A DNA stretch of 64,000 nucleotides from an uncultured Roseivirga sp. (GTDB lineage: Bacteria > Bacteroidota > Bacteroidia > Cytophagales > Cyclobacteriaceae): contig CANLOY010000001.1 in NCBI GenBank assembly GCA_947493005.1, positions 744,001 to 808,000 of the forward strand. Direction: 5' to 3'. A program made the position numbers and the translations under genes. How positions within the stretch are numbered: position 1 is the stretch's first letter; each line of letters begins with the position of its first letter. Below the pieces are notes generated by a model, which had not been told where the DNA came from, made no database searches, and saw nothing but the letters and a program-made list of their open reading frames with translations. This document shows, in pieces, positions 35,915-45,500 of the stretch.

Positions 35915-37954
35915 CTACTTTGTAGTTATTTCAATAACCGCATCTCTACCTTTGATTTTCCGCTTTGAATACTTCTTTTTCATTACCTCTCCATTGTATA
36001 ATTGAAGTCTTGATATTGTTTTACGATCAAGTTCATAAAGATCTGACAGCTTCCATTTTGATTTTGATTTCCCATTCAAAATTATAAGTGGGTTTTTGGT
36101 GGTCGATTCAAGCTTTTCTTTTGTGGAGGTTGTCCATCTCGGCTCGTCAGATGTAATTGTTAAATAACTCATATTGCTACGAATACTGTTATAAACGGAT
36201 TCCATATGCTCAAGCGTTTTTATGTTTGACTTAAGCTCATTAAGCTCGTTTTCATCCATCATTCCTGCAAGCCTCTTCTGAAGCGCTAGAACCTCTTTCC
36301 GTTTTAGTTGAGATTGGTCCTTGAGTATTCCTCTGTGCCTGTTAAACTCTTCTCTAAGCAGCATGCTAACTTCTTGTTTATCTTTTAAATCAAGCTGTTC
36401 TTCAAGCCTTTTCAGCACTTCTTTGCGCATATTAACTTCTTCTCTACGCATTTCAACATCTTGTTTATCTTTTGAATCAAGCTCTGCCTTGAGTCTTTCT
36501 AGTTCTTCTTTAAGCACGCTGGTCTCTTGTTCTAATAATTTTTGCCTTTCCTTATCCAAGGCTTTTTCTTCTTTCTCCAAGAGTTTCATAGCAAACTCCT
36601 GTAGCTGTTGATAAGCTTTCTCATAAGTCTTAAACTCTTCTCCTTTTAATTTTTTTCCGTTACGCTCAATCTCCGTGATTTTTCCCGAGTCATCAATTTC
36701 GAATTTAATAGAGCCCGTTTTTTTAACAATCTCCGCAATTGCTTTTTGCAATTCATTTGTATCACTCTGCAGTAACCTCAGAGGGCTAAAATTCAGTTTT
36801 TTAACAGCGATACTATCGACTGTAAGCTTCAGCGTCTTACCATCTCCATTTATCATCATGCTATCAGCGATTAATGTAAAAGTACTGACAGACGAACTGT
36901 CCACACTAATTGTCGGTTTTGGAGTTTCTTCTTTTACTTGCTCTTTCGTTTGTGCCTGGCTCATTAAAAAGAAGGCTGTTCCCAGTACAATTATTGAAAG
37001 CATAGGGCTAAGCCAATTGGGGTTTTGTTGTTTTTTCATAATTCTATTTACACGTTCGAGTAATTGATTCTTTGAGCTTCCTGCAAAACCAAGAGCAGGC
37101 GACATCATTTGAAATTCTTTTGTTTTAGTGAGTGCTTTGATAAAAAGAAGGTTGTCCTTCTTCAGGTTCATGACTATTTCATCGGTTGCAAACTCTCTTT
37201 CATTGTCTAGTTGACTTTGCAACCACCAAAATGCGGGGTGATAAAAATAGACCGCACTTAACACGTTGATAATTATGTTAATAACATAATCGTTTCGTTT
37301 CAGGTGAGCGAGTTCGTGAAGTAGAATAACCTCCACTTCTTCGACAGTTAAACCTTGTATTAGTCCTGCTGGAAATAAAATCACAGGTTTCAGATAGCCA
37401 TAAACCAAGGGGCTGGCCAACTTGTCGGATTCTTTGATAAGAACATCAAGTTTAAGGCCCAGACTTTGCTTTAACTCGTTAAAACGTTGGTTCCACTCTT
37501 TTTCTTTAATGTCCCATGCCTTCGATTTCAGACGGTTGAGGTATAAAAACCCTCCCAAACTTCTGATTACAAATACGCTTAAACCGATGACCCAGATAAT
37601 TGCAATCCAATGTACTCTGCCCATAAATGAAGAGGATATATTGGGCAAAAAACCTTCAGTGGAAAACTCCTCATTCCCAGAATTAAAACCAGTGGTTTGG
37701 GCCGTAGGATCTGTTATGGAAATTGAGTTATCAACAGCATGTCCATTAGATTTTCCATGTTGATGGAAAGTATATACCCCCCATGCAGGAAGAGCCAGTA
37801 TGCAGATAAGCAGAAAGTTATGGCGGATTTTTGCCGAAGCTCTCTTAAGAACAACAAGACTCAAAAATGCAACGGCAATAAGGATAGCACCCTGCCAAAC
37901 TGAGTCTATAAGGGTTAAACCCAACCGGTCAATAATAACGCTATTGATCTCCAT
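35915..37954 (-). CDS. BlaR1-type M56 membrane metallopeptidase with coiled-coil tail
   Basis: The 679-residue protein has a membrane part (helices about 22-38, 47-62, 114-134) and a cytoplasmic M56 zinc protease with HELAH at residues 213-217. A fourth helix (about 310-330) leads to a large extracytoplasmic domain, strongly coiled coil (about 435-600), in place of a penicillin-binding domain. The extreme C-terminus (PLIILNGK...DAVIEITTK) recalls a degenerate TonB-receptor plug motif. It presumably cleaves the BlaI repressor on sensing an envelope signal, with no evidence for beta-lactam sensing. It overlaps blaI by 14 bp. Confidence 0.85.
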   Translation of the reverse strand: MEINSVIIDRLGLTLIDSVWQGAILIAVAFLSLVVLKRASAKIRHNFLLICILALPAWGVYTFHQHGKSNGHAVDNSISITDPTAQTTGFNSGNEEFSTEGFLPNISSSFMGRVHWIAIIWVIGLSVFVIRSLGGFLYLNRLKSKAWDIKEKEWNQRFNELKQSLGLKLDVLIKESDKLASPLVYGYLKPVILFPAGLIQGLTVEEVEVILLHELAHLKRNDYVINIIINVLSAVYFYHPAFWWLQSQLDNEREFATDEIVMNLKKDNLLFIKALTKTKEFQMMSPALGFAGSSKNQLLERVNRIMKKQQNPNWLSPMLSIIVLGTAFFLMSQAQTKEQVKEETPKPTISVDSSSVSTFTLIADSMMINGDGKTLKLTVDSIAVKKLNFSPLRLLQSDTNELQKAIAEIVKKTGSIKFEIDDSGKITEIERNGKKLKGEEFKTYEKAYQQLQEFAMKLLEKEEKALDKERQKLLEQETSVLKEELERLKAELDSKDKQDVEMRREEVNMRKEVLKRLEEQLDLKDKQEVSMLLREEFNRHRGILKDQSQLKRKEVLALQKRLAGMMDENELNELKSNIKTLEHMESVYNSIRSNMSYLTITSDEPRWTTSTKEKLESTTKNPLIILNGKSKSKWKLSDLYELDRKTISRLQLYNGEVMKKKYSKRKIKGRDAVIEITTK

Positions 37955-38315
37955 TTTCCAGTTTATTTATCAATGCCTTAATTTCTTCAAGTTCCTTTCT
38001 GGAAGTATTTCCCCTACCTAAAGCATTCAGCACCAGCTTTGAAGCTGAGCCGCCAAAAGCAGAATTCAACAGCTTATCCAACATTGCTGTTTGTACTTGT
38101 TCTCTTTCAATCAGTGCCTCATAAATATGTGTTCGACTAGTCTCATCTCTGTTAACCAAGCCTTTTTGAGCCATTATCTGCATAATCTTGAGCGTTGTGG
38201 TATAACCGGTTTCTTTGGATATATTGATTGCAGCGTTAACCTCTCTTACACTACATGGCCCTTTAGACCATAGAATACTTAAAATTTCAAGCTCTGCTTC
38301 AGTTGGTTTTATCAT
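37941..38315 (-). CDS. BlaI/MecI/CopY-family repressor
   Basis: The 124-residue winged-helix dimeric repressor starts MIKPTEAELEILSILW and has the recognition region KGPCSVREVNAAI and TTTLKIMQIMAQKGLV. The C-terminal part (about 80-120) is the dimerisation helix pair that BlaR1-type proteases cut. The ATG at 38313-38315 starts at the conserved first helix; the longer frame would run through operator 1. Three TACGA...TCGTA operators stand immediately upstream, so it is autoregulated. Confidence 0.92.
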   Translation of the reverse strand: MIKPTEAELEILSILWSKGPCSVREVNAAINISKETGYTTTLKIMQIMAQKGLVNRDETSRTHIYEALIEREQVQTAMLDKLLNSAFGGSASKLVLNALGRGNTSRKELEEIKALINKLENGDQ

Positions 38316-38317
38316 AC

Positions 38318-38333
38318 TACGATGGTTTTCGTA
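38318..38333. promoter_or_regulatory. BlaI operator 1
   Basis: TACGATGGTTTTCGTA has TACGA and TCGTA half-sites. It lies 2 bp before the blaI start codon, inside the transcript leader. Confidence 0.6.
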
Positions 38334-38336
38334 CTT

Positions 38337-38368
38337 CAATTATATACGACAAGTTTCGTACATCCAAA
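38337..38368 (-). promoter_or_regulatory. blaI promoter (-33/-7)
   Basis: On the minus strand TTTG (38368-38365), a 20-bp spacer and TATAATTG (38344-38337, one mismatch to TAnnTTTG). The spacer contains operator 2, so repressor binding would block RNA polymerase. Confidence 0.6.
38345..38360. promoter_or_regulatory. BlaI operator 2, inside the blaI promoter spacer
   Basis: TACGACAAGTTTCGTA is a palindrome with one mismatch relative to operator 3. It begins 27 bp from operator 1 and 30 bp from operator 3. Confidence 0.7.
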
Positions 38369-38373
38369 TATTT

Positions 38374-38391
38374 ATACGAAAAGTTTCGTAT
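38374..38391. promoter_or_regulatory. BlaI operator 3 (perfect palindrome)
   Basis: ATACGAAAAGTTTCGTAT is a perfect 18-bp palindrome. It sits upstream of the blaI promoter and 33 bp before the -7 box of the divergent potassium-channel gene, so it may control both. Confidence 0.75.
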
Positions 38392-38423
38392 TAATTTCTT
38401 CTTTTAACTTTATTTAAGAATTG

Positions 38424-38431
38424 TAGTTTTG
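38424..38431 (+). promoter_or_regulatory. -7 element of the Kir channel gene
   Basis: TAGTTTTG matches TAnnTTTG exactly, only 7 bp before the ATG at 38439. If it is used, the transcript would be leaderless or nearly so. Confidence 0.4.
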
Positions 38432-38438
38432 ATTTGTA

Positions 38439-39380
38439 ATGGCAGATCAATCCAAACGTAAGAATCAGAACAGAGAGCTGGGTTTCGGTCAAAAGGCCTA
38501 TTCTAAAAGCACCAGGCTCATTTCTAGTGAAGGAGAATTCAACGTGGAGAAGACGGGTATGAACTTCTGGCATTCACTTGATATTTATCATGAACTGATT
38601 TCAATGAAGTGGTGGAACTTCTTTGGTTTAATCACCCTCATGTTTTTTTCAATAAACCTGATTTTCGCCTTTCTATACTATCTATCGGGTGTTGAAGGAA
38701 TTGAAGGACACGTAAGTTCCTCCGCTTTCGATCAGTTCGCAACTTCTTTCTACTTTAGTACACAAACCATAACCACTGTAGGTTTTGGTAAACTCAGCCC
38801 TGCCTCTAACCTTGTTAGCCTATTAGCAGCTTTTGAATCTTTTTTAGGCTTGCTTGGGTTTGCAATGGCTACCGGTCTTATGTTCGCACGGTTTTCCAGA
38901 CCTAGTAGAAGCCTTTCATATAGTAAACAAGCTGTAATCGCTCCCTACGAAAGCATAAATGCACTAATGTTCAGGTTTAGCAACAAAAGCAAGAATCAAC
39001 TGATAGAGGCAGAAGTGGATTTGGTTATTTCTTATTGGAATGCAGATGAAAACAGAAGGGTATTTAAAACGGTTGAACTGGAGCGAAAAAAAATCAACTT
39101 CTTTTCAATGAGTTGGACCATTGTTCATCCAATAAATGAAAAAAGCCCTATTTACGGATGGACATCAAATGATTTCAAAGAAAAGGAAATTGAAATAATA
39201 GTCATGTTCAAGGCTTTTGACGACACCTATGTACGCCACGTATATGACCGAATCAGTTACGTTGCCGAAGAGGTTAAGTGGGGAAAAAAGTTTGTCAAAG
39301 TTTATGATGACTCTGCTAACGGAAAGATTCATATCAATATGGAAAAGCTGGGACAAACAGAACCCGCTCAACTGAATTAA
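38439..39380 (+). CDS. Prokaryotic inward-rectifier (Kir-type) potassium channel
   Basis: The 313-residue protein has an N-terminal slide-helix region (RLISSEGEFNVEKTG), outer helix (about 58-82), pore helix and selectivity filter FSTQTITTVGFGKLSP (TVGFG at 113-117), and inner helix (about 125-147). The cytoplasmic immunoglobulin-like Kir domain covers about 150-300 (NALMFRFSNKSKNQLIEAEVDL). It resembles KirBac channels gated by lipids, pH or Ca2+. Its N-terminal conservation supports the ATG at 38439. It is divergent from blaI and shares the operator region. Confidence 0.93.
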   Translation: MADQSKRKNQNRELGFGQKAYSKSTRLISSEGEFNVEKTGMNFWHSLDIYHELISMKWWNFFGLITLMFFSINLIFAFLYYLSGVEGIEGHVSSSAFDQFATSFYFSTQTITTVGFGKLSPASNLVSLLAAFESFLGLLGFAMATGLMFARFSRPSRSLSYSKQAVIAPYESINALMFRFSNKSKNQLIEAEVDLVISYWNADENRRVFKTVELERKKINFFSMSWTIVHPINEKSPIYGWTSNDFKEKEIEIIVMFKAFDDTYVRHVYDRISYVAEEVKWGKKFVKVYDDSANGKIHINMEKLGQTEPAQLN

Positions 39381-39414
39381 CCTTCCATCCCTTTTTTTAT
39401 TAGGTCAGTGTATT

Positions 39415-39435
39415 ACTACTTGATTTTCAAGTAGT
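39415..39435. repeat. 9-bp perfect inverted repeat before the S9 peptidase gene
   Basis: ACTACTTGA (39415-39423) and TCAAGTAGT (39427-39435) form a tight hairpin with a 3-nt loop and no T-run. It lies 39 bp before the ATG and may be an operator or a leader hairpin. Confidence 0.5.
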
Positions 39436-39473
39436 CACAAATAATTTGACTAAGTATATCAACTCATTTTATT

Positions 39474-41939
39474 ATGAAACTGCAGCATAAGATTTTCAGA
39501 ACAATTGGCATATGTCTTTTTGTCATCTGGTTTTATACAGTTCCTGTAAAAGGGCAAGAGGGCTATCAACGCCCACCAGAAGTCATAGCAAAACTTATAG
39601 ATGCTCCCTCCACACCATCGGTAAACATCGATTCAAAGGGAGAATGGATGTTATTAATGGAAAGGCCTGGCTACCCAAGCATTGAAGAGGTTTCTGCTCC
39701 GGAATTGCGAATAGGTGGAACACGGATTAATCCAGCTACAAACGGTAGAAGCAGGCAAACCTTTATGACTAACCTTCGGCTTAGGGAGATTTCGAGTGGA
39801 AGAGAGTTTTCATTTAGCGGTTTGCCCGTTAAGCCTCAGATTAGCAATGTAGGTTGGTCTTTAGATGAGCGTAAAATTGCATTTACTCATACTACATCAG
39901 AAGGTATTGAACTTTGGGTTGCTGATGTGGCTACGAAATCGGCCAAACGCTTAACTCAGGCAATCATTAACAATGCATATGTGCCAGCCTATGATTGGAT
40001 GCCTGATAACGAACACCTGCTAATCAGTACAATAGTTGAGAACAGAGGTAGTGCTCCTCAAAAACCCAGAGCGCCTAAAGGTCCGGTGACTCAGGAAACT
40101 GCCGGTGCTGAAGCACCATCAAGAACTTATCAGGACCTTATTAAAAACCCTTATGACGAAAGCCTTTTCGAATACTATACCACCGTACAACTAAAAAAGG
40201 TAGATATGGATGGAAATGTACAAAAAGTAGGAAAACCAGAAATCATCAAAGGCTTTTCATTGTCTCCTGATGGAAACTATATCCTTGTTCAAACCATTCA
40301 GAAACCATTTTCATATCTGGTGCCGGCATCAAGGTTTCCGTTCCAGTATGAAGTCTGGAATAATAAAGGGCAATTGGTAAAAGTAATGGCCAAGATTAAA
40401 CTAGATGAAGTAAGACCCAAGGGTTTTGATGCAACTCGTTTGGGCCCTAGAAGTATGACCTGGAGAACAGATAAAGCTGCCACATTGTACTGGGCAGAAG
40501 CTCAAGACGGTGGAGATCCTAAAAGAGAAACTTCTGAAAGGGATTTCGTCTATTCAATGAGTGCTCCATTCAATGGCAATGCCACAAAATTAGCTTCAAC
40601 AGGCCTGCGTTATTCAGGTATTACCTGGGGTGATGACAAAAGGGCCATACTTAATGAAAGATGGTGGGCTAAACGATTGGACAGAAGAACACTAATAAAC
40701 CCCTCAAAGCCTGGCACTCAGGGGCAGGTCATAATCGACCGTAGTACTACAGACAGCTATAATGACCCAGGAAGACCAATGATGGAAAAGAATCAGTACG
40801 GTCTTTACAATATGAAGTTTGACAAAGACAACATCTTCATGAACAGTATTGGAGGTTCTCCTGAAGGCAATCGTCCGTTCCTAAGTAAGTTCAATTTAAA
40901 AACTCAGAAGCAAGAAATCATATTCAGGTCTGAGGCTCCATACTATGAAAGGCCTATAGACATTCTTTCATCCAAAGGCGATAAGATTATTACGCTGAGA
41001 GAGTCAGAAAACGAGCCCCCTAACTATTTCATTCGAAACCTGAGAAAGGGGTCAATGGAACAAATAACTGATTTTCCACACCCGCAACCTGGTATGATGG
41101 CTGTAAACAAGGAAGTAATCAAATATCAGCGTGAAGATGGTGTTGATTTAACTGCAGTATTGTATACACCAGCAGGGTATGACAAAACCAAAGACGGGCC
41201 CTTACCTGTTTTAATGTGGGCCTATCCCATTGAGTACAAATCAAAAGCTACTGCAGCACAGGTAAGAGGAACCCCGTATTCGTTTACCAGAGTTAGCTCT
41301 GGCTCACCATTATTTTGGGTTTTGAGGGGGTATGCCGTAATGGCCAACACGGAGTTTCCCATAATTGGAGAGGGTGAAAATCAGCCTAACGACAGGTTCA
41401 GAGAACAATTGGTAATGAATGCTAAAGCCGCAATTGATGCGGTAGTAAAGCTGGGTGTAGGCGATAGAAACAGAGTTGGAGTTGGAGGCCATTCTTATGG
41501 TGCATTTATGACAGCCAACTTGCTCGCTCATTCCGACCTCTTTGCCGCGGGTATTGCCAGAAGCGGAGCCTATAACAGAACATTAACTCCTTTTGGTTTT
41601 CAACGGGAAGAACGTACATATTGGGAAGCTCCAGAGCTTTACAATTACATGTCTCCTTTTATGCATGCCGATAAGGTTAATGAGCCATTACTATTAATTC
41701 ATGGGGAAGCAGACAACAATTCGGGTACTTTTCCAATTCAAAGTATCAGATACTACAATGCCATAAAAGGGCATGGAGGTACCGCTCGCTTAGTCATGCT
41801 CCCAGATGAAAGTCATGGATATAGGGCAAAAGAGTCAATTTTACATATGCTCTGGGAGATGGATACGTGGCTCGAAAAATATGTGAAAAATGCTTCTACA
41901 AAACCTGAACCTGCAAGTATAAACTCCAAGGGAAGATAG
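39474..41939 (+). CDS. S9-family (prolyl oligopeptidase/glutamyl peptidase type) serine peptidase
   Basis: The 821-residue exported peptidase has a signal peptide (residues 1-28, ending VKGQ). Its beta-propeller region covers about 40-540, and an alpha/beta-hydrolase domain covers about 550-810. The nucleophile elbow is GGHSYGAF, the Asp region LLIHGEADNNSGTFP and the catalytic His PDESHGY. The layout and RPPEVIAKLIDAPSTPSV start resemble the S9D glutamyl endopeptidase group. It probably degrades peptides in the periplasm. A short terminator follows. Confidence 0.9.
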   Translation: MKLQHKIFRTIGICLFVIWFYTVPVKGQEGYQRPPEVIAKLIDAPSTPSVNIDSKGEWMLLMERPGYPSIEEVSAPELRIGGTRINPATNGRSRQTFMTNLRLREISSGREFSFSGLPVKPQISNVGWSLDERKIAFTHTTSEGIELWVADVATKSAKRLTQAIINNAYVPAYDWMPDNEHLLISTIVENRGSAPQKPRAPKGPVTQETAGAEAPSRTYQDLIKNPYDESLFEYYTTVQLKKVDMDGNVQKVGKPEIIKGFSLSPDGNYILVQTIQKPFSYLVPASRFPFQYEVWNNKGQLVKVMAKIKLDEVRPKGFDATRLGPRSMTWRTDKAATLYWAEAQDGGDPKRETSERDFVYSMSAPFNGNATKLASTGLRYSGITWGDDKRAILNERWWAKRLDRRTLINPSKPGTQGQVIIDRSTTDSYNDPGRPMMEKNQYGLYNMKFDKDNIFMNSIGGSPEGNRPFLSKFNLKTQKQEIIFRSEAPYYERPIDILSSKGDKIITLRESENEPPNYFIRNLRKGSMEQITDFPHPQPGMMAVNKEVIKYQREDGVDLTAVLYTPAGYDKTKDGPLPVLMWAYPIEYKSKATAAQVRGTPYSFTRVSSGSPLFWVLRGYAVMANTEFPIIGEGENQPNDRFREQLVMNAKAAIDAVVKLGVGDRNRVGVGGHSYGAFMTANLLAHSDLFAAGIARSGAYNRTLTPFGFQREERTYWEAPELYNYMSPFMHADKVNEPLLLIHGEADNNSGTFPIQSIRYYNAIKGHGGTARLVMLPDESHGYRAKESILHMLWEMDTWLEKYVKNASTKPEPASINSKGR

Positions 41940-41960
41940 TATAAAGCACAACGCATCATT

Positions 41961-41984
41961 AAGGCCCGCAGTAGTGGGCCTTTT
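41961..41984 (+). terminator. Rho-independent terminator after the S9 peptidase gene
   Basis: AAGGCCC and GGGCCTT form a 7-bp GC-rich stem with an 8-nt loop, followed by TTTTCT. Confidence 0.8.
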
Positions 41985-42091
41985 CTATTTTACTGACATT
42001 AAGCAAATTATATACAAGGTGTGTGAACTTTTTAGGTTCAAAGTTTATTAATGTATGTATGTACATGTATTTTATATAAACCAATATAATT

Positions 42092-42466
42092 ATGAATCCT
42101 AAAGTCACATTATTAGCAAGAATACTTCTCGCTATCATCATGTTAGTTTTTGGAGTTAACAAGTTTGCGAATTTCTTACCTCCACCAGAGCTTAGCGAAG
42201 CAGGGATGGCCTATTTTGGAGCCATCTCGAGTGCCAATGTTCTAACAATCGTAGGCATCCTAGAAATAATTACTGGCTTAGCCTTTCTGTCCGGTAGATA
42301 CGTAGCACTGGCCTTAGTCATCAACGCTCCTATTGCCTTCAATGCATTTCTATTTCATGCCTCTCTCGATGTGGCAGGCATAGGCCCTTCAGCGCTTTGG
42401 ATTGTATTGGTAATTTTGTTGTTATTTTCAAATAAAGAAAAATACGCAGAGCTATTGAAAGCCTAG
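42092..42466 (+). CDS. DoxX-like membrane protein
   Basis: The 124-residue protein has four transmembrane helices (about 5-25, 45-65, 70-90, 98-115). The pattern LLARILLAIIMLVFGVNKF and IVGILEIITGLAFLSGRYVALALVI is that of DoxX/DoxD-like small membrane proteins, whose physiological role is poorly defined (thiosulfate/quinone or redox stress in some species). It is a single gene with its own terminator. The upstream 75 bp (TGTATGTATGTACATGTAT) is AT-rich with no clear -7 box. Confidence 0.8.
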   Translation: MNPKVTLLARILLAIIMLVFGVNKFANFLPPPELSEAGMAYFGAISSANVLTIVGILEIITGLAFLSGRYVALALVINAPIAFNAFLFHASLDVAGIGPSALWIVLVILLLFSNKEKYAELLKA

Positions 42467-42487
42467 CTAAATGCATAGTTTAATATT

Positions 42488-42523
42488 GAAAGCGTCATCT
42501 TTATAAGGAAGTGACGCTTTTTT
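42488..42523 (+). terminator. Rho-independent terminator after the DoxX-like gene
   Basis: AAAGCGTCA and TGACGCTTT form a 9-bp stem with a T-run (42518-42523). Confidence 0.85.
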
Positions 42524-42596
42524 ATTTCCACCGATGGAAGAATGACTCCTTAAGTAATAGTATTTGCCTTATCTTACTCTGGCAAACCAAACTATC

Positions 42597-45500
42597 ATGA
42601 AAAAATTAGTATCCCTCATCCTGATAAGCTTCTTGTCCCTGACATTTCAAGCAGATATTCTTGGACAACGAAAAAAGAAAAAGAAACAAGAACAGCCCAA
42701 AGTAGAAGATCCATTTAAGGGTGTTTCACTCAGTAGCATTAAGTTCAGAAGTATAGGGCCAGCCCTGACCTCTGGAAGAATTGCTGACATAGCCGTTAAC
42801 CCAAAAAACACAAGCGAGTTTTATGTGGCTGCCGCAGCCGGTGGTGTATGGAAAACTACCAATGCAGGTACCACATTCAGACCTATTTTCGATCAATATG
42901 GAAGCTACTCGATTGGTGCCTTAGCTATGGACCCTAATAATCACAATGTTATTTGGGTAGGAACCGGAGAAAACAACAATCAAAGATCTGTATCCTATGG
43001 AGATGGTCTTTACAAATCTGTTGATGGAGGTGCCTCATTTAAAAAAGTCGGACTGGAAAAGTCTGAGCACATAGGAATGATTAAAGTAGACCCTAGAAAC
43101 TCTGATGTAGTTTACGTAGCAGCTACCGGACCATTATGGAGTGCTGGTGGAGACAGAGGCCTATATAAAACAACCGATGGAGGAAAGAACTGGACAAAAG
43201 TATTAGAAATCAGTGAGCATACTGGGGTTAATGAAGTACACCTGGACCCAAGAAATCCAGATGTAATTTATGCTACAGCACATCAACGAAGAAGAAGACA
43301 ATGGACCTATTTAGGAGGAGGCCCGGAGTCTGGAATATATAAATCAACTGATGCAGGTAATACTTGGGAAAAAGCTAACAAAGGCCTTCCTGGAGTAGAT
43401 AAAGGACGAATTGGAATGGCCATTTCACCAGCTAACCCTGAAATCATTTATGCTGTAGTAGAGGCAAAAAGTGGACAAGGTGGTTTTTTCAAAAGCACTA
43501 ACCGTGGAGCTTCCTGGCAAAAGATGAGCAGTACTTCTTCAAGCGGTAATTACTATCAGGAAATTGTCGCAGACCCAGTTGATGAAAACAGGGTTTACTT
43601 ACTCAACACTTTCACTCAGGTTACTACTGATGGAGGAAAAACATTTAACAACCTGGGCGAAAAAAGCAAGCACTGGGATAATCACGCCATGTGGATTGAC
43701 CCAAGCAATCCACTTCACATTTTACAAGGTTGTGATGGTGGAGTATATGAAACTTATGACAGAGGTCAGAACTGGAAATTCTTTACAAATCTTCCGGTAA
43801 CTCAGTTCTACAAGGTTTCAGTAGATAATGCTAAACCATTCTACAATGTTATGGGTGGGACACAAGATAACTATAGTCTTCATGGTCCTTCTCAAACAGT
43901 TAGTCAACATGGTATTATCAGCAGTGACTGGATTGTTACTCAAGGTGGAGATGGGTTTGAATCTGTTCCCGATCCAGTTGATGATAATATTGTATATGCC
44001 CAGTATCAAAACGGTGGTCTGATTCGATTTGACAGAAGAAGTGGTGAAGGTGTAACAATTATTCCTAGACCCAGAAAAGGAGAAAAAGCATACAATTTCA
44101 ATTGGGATGCTCCTTTAATGGTTAGTCCCCATGACCACAAAACATTATACTATGCAGCTAACAAGCTGTTTAAGAGTACCAACCGGGGAGATTCCTGGGA
44201 AGTCATCAGCGGTGAGTTAGACCAGAATATCGATAGGAACCTATTACCCGTGATGGGCAAGGTGTGGCCAATGGATGCTGTAGCCAAAAACGGATCAACT
44301 TCGAGATATGGCGCTGCAGTTTCTCTTGATGAATCAAGAATTCAAAAGGGTTTGCTTTATGTTGGCTCAGATGATGGTCAGATTAGCATCTCCGAAGACG
44401 ATGGGAAAAACTGGAGAACCATTAACCGCTTTGAGGGAGTTCCTGAAAACACATATGTATACGACCTGGTGGCTTCAAAACATGATGAGAATACCGTTTA
44501 TGCCGCGTTCAACAACCATAAGAGTGGAAACTTTACTCCATACATCTATGTTAGTAATGATAAAGGAAGAACATGGAAAAACATTAGTGCCAACCTTCCT
44601 ACTGGTGCCGTATATGCTATTGAACAAGATCACATTGATGAGAACATTCTATTTGTAGGGACAGAATATGGAGTGCATGTTTCTATTAACGGAGGCAAAA
44701 GCTGGAAAGCATTAAAGTCTGGTATCCCTACAATTAATGTAAGGGATTTAGCCATTCAGGAAAGGGAAAGCGACTTGGCCGTAGCCACTTTTGGTAGAGG
44801 TTTCTACATTCTTGACAACTATAGCCCGTTGCGAGAATTATCTAAAAAAGTGACAGAAAAGCCTGCCCACGTTTTTGCTATTAAAGATGCATACATGTTC
44901 AACACATGGACTCCGCTGGGAAGCTTAGGCTCACGAGAAAAGGGTTTTCAGGGAGAAATGTTCTATGCAGCTAAAAACCCTCAGCGAGGTGCAGTTATTC
45001 GCTATTGGATAAAAGAGGGTACTTCAACTTTGAGCGCTGAAAGAAAGAAAAAAGAAGCAAAGGCATTTAAAAAAGGAGAGACCATTGCTTACCCAACAGT
45101 TGAACAATATAAGGCAGAACAAAGCGAATTACCGGCATATTTGGTTTTCACAATCAAAGATCAACAAGGTGATGTAGTAAGCGAGTTAAGACGCGGTCTT
45201 GCTAAAGGAATGAATCAAATAGTTTGGGATCTAACATATACTAGCTTCGGACAAGTGAGCCAGGGGCAAGCAAGCCAAACTCAGGGGCTACCTTCCTCTG
45301 GTGTATTGGTAGTTCCAGGTACCTATACGGTTAGTATCAGCAAAAATGTAAATGGTGAGTTGGAAACGCTTACTGGGCCAACCTCATTTGAAGTGATGGA
45401 ACTCGATAATCGTACAATTCCAGCTTCTGACTGGTCGAAAATGACTGCATTCAAGAAAAAGGCAGTTAACCTTATGAATGCCATCAATTCAACTCAAGCA

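Noticed and set aside
39415-39435. Hairpin taken as terminator of the Kir channel gene
   Set aside because: It lacks a T-run and lies 35 bp after the stop, close to the next gene, so an operator or leader hairpin is as likely. It is listed only as an inverted repeat.
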